From positions 1-64,000 of the forward strand of contig CAAEMX010000029.1 of the NCBI GenBank assembly GCA_900757185.1: a stretch of DNA of 64,000 nucleotides, in the 5' to 3' direction. The notes under the pieces are model-generated. The model ran no database searches, was not told the origin of the DNA, and was given only the letters and a program-made list of their open reading frames with translations. Shown here piece by piece: positions 16,987-23,583 of the stretch (position 1 is its first letter; every line of letters begins with the position of its first letter). This DNA is from an uncultured Collinsella sp. (GTDB taxonomy: Bacteria > Actinomycetota > Coriobacteriia > Coriobacteriales > Coriobacteriaceae). The position numbers were made by a program, and so were the translations under genes.

Positions 16987-18120
16987 TTACTTCCAAACGC
17001 GCTCGGAAATGCGCTTGACCAGCGCGATCTTTGCCCACTGTTCGTCCTCGGTCAGTTTGTTGCCAATCTCACAGCTGGCAAAGCCGCACTGGGGCGACAG
17101 GTACAGGTTCACGAGCGGCACATACTTTGCGGCCTCGTGAATACGTTCGACGATGGCATCCTCGTCCTCGAGCTCAGCGGCCTTGGTGGTCACCAGGCCC
17201 AGCACGACCTTCTTGCCGGGAGCAACATACTTGAGCGGCTCAAAGCCACCGGCGCGCGGCGTATCGAACTCAAGGTAGAACGCGTCGACATCCTCGTGCG
17301 CAAACAGGTACGGTGCAATGGGATCGTAACCACCCTCGAAGGCATACGTGGAGTGATAGTTGCCGCGGCACACGTGCGTGTTGATGACCAGATCGTCGGG
17401 CTTGCCCTCGATGGCGGCGTTGTTGAGCGCCACGCCCAGCTCGCTTACCTTTTGCAGGTCGACCGGGCTCATGCCGGTCTTTGCCACGAAATCGGTGTCG
17501 CAGTAGATACCCCAAGTACAGTCATCAAACTGGATATTGCGGCAGCCTGCTGCGTACAGGTCGGCGATCACCGTGCGATAAGCGGCCGCAATGGCGTCGG
17601 CAAGTTCTTCATCGGTCTTATAGACAGCGCGCAGGCCCTCCTGCTGGCCGTCGCAGCGATCGAGCGTGACCTCAGAGAACGTCTGGATCGGCGCCGGGAT
17701 GGTCTGGCGTGCAACATGGCCCTCGCCCTCAAGTGCCTTGACAAACTTAAAGTGCTCGACGAAGGGGTGGTTCTCGCCGCTGATGGAGCCGGTCACCACG
17801 GCGGTATCGGCCGTGGTCTCCTCATCGTGGAACGTATAGCCCGTACGCGAGGTGCGACGCTCGACGCCGTTCAGCCCCCACATAAAATCGAGGTGCCAGT
17901 AGCTGCGGCGAAACTCGCCATCGGTGATGACCTGCAGGCCGGCGGCCTTTTGCTTTGCCACCAAATCGCGAATGGCATCGTCCTCGACGGCCTTAAGCCC
18001 CTCGGCATCAAGCGTACCTGCCGCATAGGCAGCGCGGGCGTCCTTTACGGCCTGCGGACGAAGAAAGCTGCCGACGATATCGGCGCGAAACGGCGCGTTC
18101 GGCTGAATCGAAGTGCTCAT
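16987..18120 (-). CDS. MetE C-terminal-like methyltransferase (YxjG type)
   Basis: This 377-residue protein corresponds to the catalytic C-terminal half of cobalamin-independent methionine synthase. AAGGGAG upstream of ATG 18120 sets the start. Zinc ligands are visible as NTHVCRGN and SPQCGFAS, with a Glu in EFDTPR between them. Proteins of this length, such as Bacillus YxjG/YxjH, lack the N-terminal MetE half and probably use a methyl donor other than folate triglutamate to make methionine. A dedicated palindrome (18207-18229) and a LysR gene lie just upstream, which supports methionine-responsive control (inference). Confidence 0.85.
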   Translation of the reverse strand: MSTSIQPNAPFRADIVGSFLRPQAVKDARAAYAAGTLDAEGLKAVEDDAIRDLVAKQKAAGLQVITDGEFRRSYWHLDFMWGLNGVERRTSRTGYTFHDEETTADTAVVTGSISGENHPFVEHFKFVKALEGEGHVARQTIPAPIQTFSEVTLDRCDGQQEGLRAVYKTDEELADAIAAAYRTVIADLYAAGCRNIQFDDCTWGIYCDTDFVAKTGMSPVDLQKVSELGVALNNAAIEGKPDDLVINTHVCRGNYHSTYAFEGGYDPIAPYLFAHEDVDAFYLEFDTPRAGGFEPLKYVAPGKKVVLGLVTTKAAELEDEDAIVERIHEAAKYVPLVNLYLSPQCGFASCEIGNKLTEDEQWAKIALVKRISERVWK

Positions 18121-18206
18121 GGATATCTCCCTTTGCATTGGTTGCTTTACTGGGACAGAGTATGAGCGCTCATATGGCCATCGTAAAATATATGTTTATA
18201 ACAGTT

Positions 18207-18229
18207 TGATATAGATGCTTCCTATATCA
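18207..18229 (-). promoter_or_regulatory. Perfect LysR-type operator upstream of the MetE-like gene
   Basis: TGATATAG and CTATATCA form a perfect 8-bp inverted repeat around a 7-bp centre. It lies about 87 bp before the methyltransferase start and downstream of the regulator's stop. Methionine/cysteine LysR regulators of the MetR/MtaR/CmbR type bind AT-rich sites of this kind. Confidence 0.7.
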
Positions 18230-18275
18230 GCTAGGACTGCCATAAAGAGATTTGATCCGTGCAGAACGCAGCAGC

Positions 18276-19172
18276 TTAGATGTGCTGACGAATCGCGTCA
18301 ATATAGGCCCGACCGTAGCGCGTGAGCGTCGTGTTCTTACGCGTGATAATGCCAATCTCCATGTATTCGTCCACATCGAGCGGAATCGAGATAATACCCG
18401 GCCCGTTAAGCTCGTGGCTGATCACGCCCGAACACACCGTGTAACCGTTGAGGCCCATGGCCAAATTGAACAACGTCGCACGGTCGCGCACGCGGATATT
18501 CTTGCGACGCTCAAACGTCGAGGTCAGTTCCTCGGAATAATAGAACGAGTTATAGCTGCCCTGCTCATAGGACAGGAACGGGTAGTCTTCCAAGTCCTCA
18601 AGCGTCACGCTGGAGCGGCCCGCCAGCGGATGGTCGGCGCACACGAAGACATGCGGCGTGGCGCAGAAAAGACCTTCGAACACGAGCTCGTTGGCCGCCA
18701 GCATGCGCTCGATAACCTCGCGATTGTGCTCGGAAAGGTACAAGATGCCGAGCTCGCTTTTCATGTGCGCGACGTCCTCGATAATCTCGTGGGTTTGCTC
18801 CTCGCGCAGGGTAAAGTCGTAACGCGCAGCATCGAACTCGCGAATCACGTCAACAAACGCGTTAACGGCAAAGGAATAATGCTGGCAGCTCACACTAAAG
18901 TGCGGCACCTGCTCGGATGCGCCCTTGTACTTGCCCTCGAGCAGGTCGGCCTGGTCGAGAACCTGGCGTGCATAGCCCAAGAAGGTCTCGCCTTCCTCGG
19001 ACACAACGACGCCCTTGTTAGTGCGCTCAAAGATATGTACACCCATCTCGTTTTCGAGATCGCGAATCGACGCGGTAATCGAAGGCTGCGACACAAAGAG
19101 CCGACGCGAGGCCTCGGTAATGCTGCCGCATTCGGCAACCTTGACAACATACCTGAGCTGCTGAAGCTTCAT
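18276..19172 (-). CDS. LysR-family regulator, MetR/CysB-like
   Basis: This 298-residue protein has an N-terminal HTH (LFVSQPSITASIRDLE) and a periplasmic-binding-like effector domain with SVSCQHYSFAVNAFVDVI. Its overall look is that of sulfur and methionine regulators such as streptococcal MtaR/CmbR. It is read in the same direction as the MetE-like gene, whose promoter holds the palindrome, and begins 10 nt after the HAD gene's end behind AGGGAG, so it is probably co-transcribed with that gene. The effector (O-acetylserine, homocysteine or another) is not inferable. Confidence 0.85.
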   Translation of the reverse strand: MKLQQLRYVVKVAECGSITEASRRLFVSQPSITASIRDLENEMGVHIFERTNKGVVVSEEGETFLGYARQVLDQADLLEGKYKGASEQVPHFSVSCQHYSFAVNAFVDVIREFDAARYDFTLREEQTHEIIEDVAHMKSELGILYLSEHNREVIERMLAANELVFEGLFCATPHVFVCADHPLAGRSSVTLEDLEDYPFLSYEQGSYNSFYYSEELTSTFERRKNIRVRDRATLFNLAMGLNGYTVCSGVISHELNGPGIISIPLDVDEYMEIGIITRKNTTLTRYGRAYIDAIRQHI

Positions 19173-19182
19173 GACTTTCTCC

Positions 19183-20091
19183 CTAGACGTTCACGGCGCC
19201 AAGACCCGCCGCGTCCATCTGGCGCATAAACGACGGCATCTCCCCCGTCGCGGCGCAGGCGGCAATCTGATGCAGAGCCCCGGCGACCGCATCATCTGCC
19301 GCAGCGCCAATATGCCAGCGCGCCGCCGCCGTAACGGCCTCGTTGGCATTGGCGACTGCAACGGAGTTGGGAACGGCATCGATCATGGGCAGGTCGTTAT
19401 CGGAATCGCCAAATACGGCCACCTCGTCGGGCGTCAGGCCCAAAGCGCGCGCCAGCTCCAGCGCAGCACAGCCCTTGTCCCAACCGGCCGGAAGGATGTC
19501 GAACAGGCGCACTCGGTTGTTGGGAAACACAAGCGAGAGTTCCGGCACCTCGGCGGCAACGCGCTCGCGTAGCTCCGCGAGCTCCTCACGCGAACGGGCA
19601 CTCCAGATATTCGCCTTAAACACCGGCGCGTCATCGACAACGGGACGACACGGGGCCTCTTCGCCTTTGAGCCACGCATTGCCGCCTGATTCCATGGCGC
19701 GGCGCACGCGCTCGGCATCATGTGTCACGCAATAGGCATCGTTATCCCAAAAGTCATCACCTAAGCTGTAGACCTTCAGATAGGTATCGTCGGTTTCTTC
19801 TTCCAGATAGGCGGCTAAACGCATTAGTGCGTCGCTATCGGTCGCACGCGAGGCGACCGCCTCGCCGTCGACAAACATGACCTGGCCGTTACAGAATGCG
19901 CCGGTCGAATAGCACTCGGAACGATTTTTAAACATCCAGCCCATCGCAGACGGCTGACGACCCGAAACCGGCCCAAAGTGCAGGCCCGCCGCCTGCATGG
20001 CATGAATGCCCTCGATGGCATAATCGCTGGCGCCGTTGCGCCCGGCCGGAATCAGCGTATCGTCCATATCGGTCAGCACAAGTTTAATCAT
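19183..20091 (-). CDS. HAD-superfamily Cof-type phosphatase
   Basis: This 302-residue cytoplasmic protein has HAD motif I as LTDMDDTL (nucleophile and acid/base Asp), motif II in GPVSGRQ, and motif IV as FGDSDNDLPM. The large C2 cap between about 85 and 200 marks the Cof/YidA group, which dephosphorylates sugar phosphates or PLP-like substrates. The start is at 20091 behind GAGGGGA. It overlaps the LysR gene's ribosome site region, so the two are likely translationally coupled. The link to methionine control is unclear. Confidence 0.85.
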   Translation of the reverse strand: MIKLVLTDMDDTLIPAGRNGASDYAIEGIHAMQAAGLHFGPVSGRQPSAMGWMFKNRSECYSTGAFCNGQVMFVDGEAVASRATDSDALMRLAAYLEEETDDTYLKVYSLGDDFWDNDAYCVTHDAERVRRAMESGGNAWLKGEEAPCRPVVDDAPVFKANIWSARSREELAELRERVAAEVPELSLVFPNNRVRLFDILPAGWDKGCAALELARALGLTPDEVAVFGDSDNDLPMIDAVPNSVAVANANEAVTAAARWHIGAAADDAVAGALHQIAACAATGEMPSFMRQMDAAGLGAVNV

Positions 20092-20131
20092 AAGGTCCCC
20101 TCGGTCATTCTTAATCCCGTCTATTGTACCG

Positions 20132-20233
20132 ACCTGCCAAAAAGAGACAGGTTTATATTGGCAGGTTTTATCTGGGAAAACGCAAAGCCCCAGTTGTTAC
20201 CTGCCAAAATAAACCTGTCCCTTTTTGGCAGGT
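20132..20233. repeat. Inverted pair of 35-bp REP-like palindromes (CCTGCC type)
   Basis: Each unit (20132-20166 and 20199-20233) has arms ACCTGCCAA and TTGGCAGGT around a GGGAC/GAGAC core. Unit 2 is the reverse complement of unit 1 at 33 of 35 positions, with a 32-bp linker, as in BIME-type REP pairs. A third copy is at 40404-40438. The right unit ends 4 bp before a candidate -10 (TAGTAT, 20238-20243) of the thiamine transcript. Confidence 0.85.
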
Positions 20234-20257
20234 GCGCTAGTATAGGGAACAACAGAT

Positions 20258-20355
20258 TCGATGCGGGAGTGCCGGCGGTGCAAACCACAAGGCTGAGAGG
20301 GCATGGGACCCAATCCTTTGAACCTGTCAGTTAATGCTGGCGTAGGGAGCATGCC
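20258..20355 (+). promoter_or_regulatory. TPP riboswitch (thi box)
   Basis: The conserved blocks are in order: GGGAGTGCC (20265-20273), GGCTGAGAGGG (20291-20301), GACCC, GAACCTG (20320-20326), GTTAATGCTGGCGTAGGGA (20330-20348). P1 closes ATGC (20261-20264) with GCAT (20349-20352). Thiamine pyrophosphate binding should favour the terminator at 20365 and switch off thiM and the genes after it. Confidence 0.97.
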
Positions 20356-20364
20356 GCCTTTTTA

Positions 20365-20394
20365 GGGGCGCTGTCTATGCACAGCGCCCCTTTT
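20365..20394 (+). terminator. Expression-platform terminator of the TPP riboswitch
   Basis: GGGGCGCTGT (20365-20374) pairs with ACAGCGCCCC (20381-20390), followed by TTTT. It lies between the riboswitch and thiM, so control is probably by premature termination. Confidence 0.9.
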
Positions 20395-20416
20395 CTATGC
20401 CAAGGAGGCATGTGCA

Positions 20417-21256
20417 GTGATCGATTCGGAACAGCTTAAGCAAAACGTGATCAAGGCCGTGGAGGAGATTCGCGCCACCAATCCGATGGCGGGCTCCATC
20501 ACCAACACGGTGACGATCGACTTTGTCGCCAACGCACAGCTCGCCGTGGGCGGATCGGCCGCCATGGTCTATCTGCCCGACGAGGGCGAGGCACTCGTTG
20601 CCGGCGGCGGCGCCATCTATCTCAATATGGGCACGCTCTTTCCCATCTACGAGCAGACGATTCCCCGCGCGGCCAAGGCGGCACACGACGCCGGCAAGCC
20701 CTGGGTGCTCGATCCGGTTGGTCTGGGCATCGGTAGCCTGCGCACCCAGCTGGTAAACGAGCTCAAGCAGTACAAGCCCGCCATCGTGCGCGGCAATGCC
20801 TCCGAGATCATTGCACTCGGCGGCCTGTGGGGTCTTGAGGGCGAGGCGGCTGATCTGAGCCGCGTGCGCGGCGTCGACACCACCGACACGGTCGACGCCG
20901 CCCGCGATGCCGCCGTGGCGCTCGCCCGCTACACCGGCGGCGCCGTAGTGGTCTCGGGCGAAGTCGACCTGATTACCGACGGCACGACCGTGGCCAAGTC
21001 CCACGGCGGCAGCCCGCTCATGTCCAAGATCACCGGCTGCGGCTGCTCGCAGGGCGGCGTGCTGGCCGTGTACGCCTGCGCCGCCGACCCGTTTACGGCA
21101 GCCGTCTGCGGCACCGCCGTCTACAACGTTGCCGGCACGCGTGCCGCCGCCGTCGCCGATGCCCCGGCAAGCTTTAAGGTCGCCTTTATCGACGAGCTCT
21201 ACCGCGCGACCGCCCAGGACATTGCCGATAACCGACTCGAGCTCGAGGAGGCATAA
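20417..21256 (+). CDS. thiM: Hydroxyethylthiazole kinase
   Basis: This 279-residue ribokinase-like enzyme phosphorylates 4-methyl-5-(2-hydroxyethyl)thiazole, the salvage route to the thiazole half of thiamine. Family segments are NTVTIDFVAN, WVLDPVGLG, RGNASEI and, for ATP and catalysis, KITGCGCSQGG. It uses GTG 20417, with AAGGAGG 8 nt upstream. It is the first gene after the TPP riboswitch and its terminator, and is followed 3 nt later by the thiamine-binding protein gene. The presence of thiM but no thiazole biosynthesis gene here points to salvage. Confidence 0.95.
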   Translation: MIDSEQLKQNVIKAVEEIRATNPMAGSITNTVTIDFVANAQLAVGGSAAMVYLPDEGEALVAGGGAIYLNMGTLFPIYEQTIPRAAKAAHDAGKPWVLDPVGLGIGSLRTQLVNELKQYKPAIVRGNASEIIALGGLWGLEGEAADLSRVRGVDTTDTVDAARDAAVALARYTGGAVVVSGEVDLITDGTTVAKSHGGSPLMSKITGCGCSQGGVLAVYACAADPFTAAVCGTAVYNVAGTRAAAVADAPASFKVAFIDELYRATAQDIADNRLELEEA

Positions 21257-21259
21257 GCC

Positions 21260-21601
21260 ATGTCCGAGCCCGCAACCGATGCCGGCATGAACACACTCGT
21301 CGCCGTGGCCATCGCCCCATGCGGTACCGGCGATGAGCTGTCCGCCGAGGTCGCCGAGGTCGTGCGTGTCATTCGCGAGAGCGGCCTTCCCAACCGCACC
21401 ACCTCGATGTTCACCGAGATCGAGGGCGACTGGGACGAGGTCATGCAGGTCGTGCGCGACGCGACCTTTGTGTTGGCGAGCAAGGGCATCCGCACCGAAG
21501 TCGTGCTCAAAGCCGATATTCGACCCGGATTTACCGACACCATGACCGGCAAACTCGAGCGCATGGAAGCACAGATCAAAAAGCAGGAGGAAGCACGATG
21601 A
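21260..21601 (+). CDS. MTH1187/YkoF-type thiamine-binding protein
   Basis: This 113-residue protein matches the MTH1187 family (formerly DUF77), small ferredoxin-like-fold proteins that bind thiamine or hydroxymethylpyrimidine. Family features are VAIAPCGTG near the start, NRTTSMFTEIEGDWDEVM in the middle and a charged C-terminal helix. The first 9 residues may be dispensable, with a second Met at residue 10. It overlaps thiE by 4 nt (ATGA), so translation is coupled. It may scavenge or deliver the vitamin or its precursor to the neighbouring enzymes (inference). Confidence 0.88.
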   Translation: MSEPATDAGMNTLVAVAIAPCGTGDELSAEVAEVVRVIRESGLPNRTTSMFTEIEGDWDEVMQVVRDATFVLASKGIRTEVVLKADIRPGFTDTMTGKLERMEAQIKKQEEAR

Positions 21602-22293
21602 GCATCCGCGACAACCTTGATATCTCGGCCTATCTGGTACTCGGCCCCGAAAACACGCTCGGGCGCCCCGTGGGCGATGTGGTGGCCCAGGCACTCGATG
21701 CCGGCTTTACCTGCATCCAGGTGCGCTGCAAGGTGGCAAGCGCCCGCGAGATCATCGCGCTGACCGGCGGCGCCGCGCAGGCAATCGCACAAGCTGGCAA
21801 GACCGGTCAGGTCGCTTTGCTGATCGACGACCGCCTGGACTGCGTACTCGCCGCGCGCGAGCAGGGCATTGCTGTCGACGGCGTGCACGTGGGCCAGAGC
21901 GATATTCCCGTCGAGGTCTGCCGCAAACTTTTGGGCCCCGATGCCATCGTGGGCCTTTCGGCCCGTTGCGAGGAGATGCTCGAGTACGTCAAGACCGCCG
22001 ACATGAGTTTGGTCGACTACCTTGGCATCGGCCCGCTCCACGAGACCGAGACCAAGCGCGACTGCGGACGCGCGGCCGATGGCTCTATCATCACCAAAAG
22101 CTTTGAGGACCTGGCCGCACTCCACGCGGCAAGCCCCGTGCCCATCGTGGTGGGCGGCGGCGTCAAGACGGCCGACCTGCCGCAGCTTAAGGCCACCGGC
22201 GTCGACGGCTTCTTTGTGGTGAGCGCCGTCTGCAGCGCCGATGATCCCTACGCCGCGGCCAAGGAGCTCGTCGACACCTGGCAGCAGGCATAG
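21598..22293 (+). CDS. thiE: Thiamine phosphate synthase
   Basis: This 231-residue TIM-barrel enzyme joins hydroxymethylpyrimidine pyrophosphate and thiazole phosphate into thiamine phosphate. Diagnostic segments are LLIDDRLDCVLA, DGVHVGQSDIP, GLSARCEEM, DYLGIGPLHETETKRD and VVGGGVKTADL. It is the last gene of the riboswitch-controlled operon thiM-thiamine-binding-thiE and ends before a strong terminator. No thiD is in the window, so the pyrimidine part must be activated elsewhere. Confidence 0.95.
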   Translation: MSIRDNLDISAYLVLGPENTLGRPVGDVVAQALDAGFTCIQVRCKVASAREIIALTGGAAQAIAQAGKTGQVALLIDDRLDCVLAAREQGIAVDGVHVGQSDIPVEVCRKLLGPDAIVGLSARCEEMLEYVKTADMSLVDYLGIGPLHETETKRDCGRAADGSIITKSFEDLAALHAASPVPIVVGGGVKTADLPQLKATGVDGFFVVSAVCSADDPYAAAKELVDTWQQA

Positions 22294-22336
22294 GCATAGG
22301 CCGAACAGCTGATTCGCAGCCTCATATCTTCAATAG

Positions 22337-22384
22337 CGGAAAGCGCATCCCAGTTTGGACCTCCATTCCGGGATGCGCTTTCCG
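22337..22384. terminator. Terminator between thiE and the patatin gene
   Basis: CGGAAAGCGCATCCC (22337-22351) pairs perfectly with GGGATGCGCTTTCCG (22370-22384). It lies between convergent genes and probably serves both. Confidence 0.8.
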
Positions 22385-22394
22385 TATGCGACCC

Positions 22395-23264
22395 TTACCC
22401 CGCCAGATACGCTTCCAACGCCGGCAAAGTCGCCTCTGCATCGTGGCGGCCGACCTGGTAGATGCGCTCGAGCTCATCCGGTTCGCGGCACAGCGACGGC
22501 ACCTTCACCGATTCGCTCGGCCGCACCACAAAGATCTCGCCAGCGGCCTCGCGACGCGCCAGGTCGTCGAGCGTGGCGTTATATACCTCGTGCCGGTGCT
22601 CAAGCGCCGCAACAAACTCCGGATAGTGACGATACACGCGACGCAGCATAGGCATCACGCTATTGGGCTGCTTTACAAAGCCCGCCGGCTGCGTCAGCAC
22701 CACCACGTTGCGGTCATAGCCCTGCGCAAACAGCCATGCGCTGGGAATGGAATCGGCAACGCCGCCATCCAGGTACTTGTGCCCCTCAATGGCAACGGGT
22801 CGTGTTGCCACGGGAATCGCCGACGACGCCCGGATCCACTCGATATCATGCTCATCACCGTAAGGCAGGTCATGGTAGACGGCCCGCCCCGTCTTAAGAT
22901 CGGTGCACACGCAGGTAAACCGCATGGGGCAGGCACGATAAGCCTCCAGGTCGATGGGATCGCGCTCGATGGGCACCTCGTGATAGGCAAACTCGGCATT
23001 GAACATGTCACCGGTTCGCAGCCAGCTCGTCACGCTCGCATAGCGCTTGTCAGCGCAATAGGCCTTGTTGTAGCGAATGGCACGGCCGATTTGGCGCGAT
23101 TTAAAGTTGTAGCCAAACGCCGCGCCCGCCGAGACGCCCACCATATGGTCGCAGGTCAAGCCGTGCTCCATCCATACGTCGAGCACGCCCGCCGTATACA
23201 TACCGCGGTAGCCGCCTCCCTCGAGCGCGAGCCCCACCGTGCGCGTCGTATCTGGCTGTGCCAT
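22395..23264 (-). CDS. Patatin-like phospholipase
   Basis: This 289-residue protein carries the patatin catalytic set: oxyanion loop LALEGGGYRGMY (about 10-21), nucleophile elbow GVSAG (Ser about 43) and the dyad Asp in DGGVADSIP. I start at ATG 23264, because the family domain begins 9 residues later. A longer frame to 23411 has no ribosome site and adds unrelated sequence. It resembles bacterial YjjU/RssA-type cytoplasmic enzymes, which hydrolyse acyl esters of lipids. The natural substrate is unknown. Confidence 0.88.
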   Translation of the reverse strand: MAQPDTTRTVGLALEGGGYRGMYTAGVLDVWMEHGLTCDHMVGVSAGAAFGYNFKSRQIGRAIRYNKAYCADKRYASVTSWLRTGDMFNAEFAYHEVPIERDPIDLEAYRACPMRFTCVCTDLKTGRAVYHDLPYGDEHDIEWIRASSAIPVATRPVAIEGHKYLDGGVADSIPSAWLFAQGYDRNVVVLTQPAGFVKQPNSVMPMLRRVYRHYPEFVAALEHRHEVYNATLDDLARREAAGEIFVVRPSESVKVPSLCREPDELERIYQVGRHDAEATLPALEAYLAG

Positions 23265-23583
23265 GCGACCATCTCCGTTCCTGCGTTTTAAAACGGAACA
23301 AGTATACCCATCAACAAATATCGTCTCAGTCGCATTTTCATCGAACATCGTCGCGTTACCGTTTGGCGAATAATGGCCGCCCGCAACATGGGCACCCCTA
23401 CATAATTCCATACACTTGTTTATACTACTCAGTAGTTATCAGCCGAGAGCACGAACCGACAAATAAACCCAACGACGCAGCAAGGCGGGGGCTTGGAAAC
23501 ACGCAAGGCGTTGAGCAGCAACGCATGTGCACAACGAGCTCGCCCGACGCAATCCGCCCCGACCTCAGAAAGCCGCTTACAGT

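Noticed and set aside
23412..23583. GEMM c-di-GMP riboswitch upstream of the GGDEF-EAL gene
   Set aside because: The conserved GGGCAAACC and GACGCAAAGCC blocks are absent.
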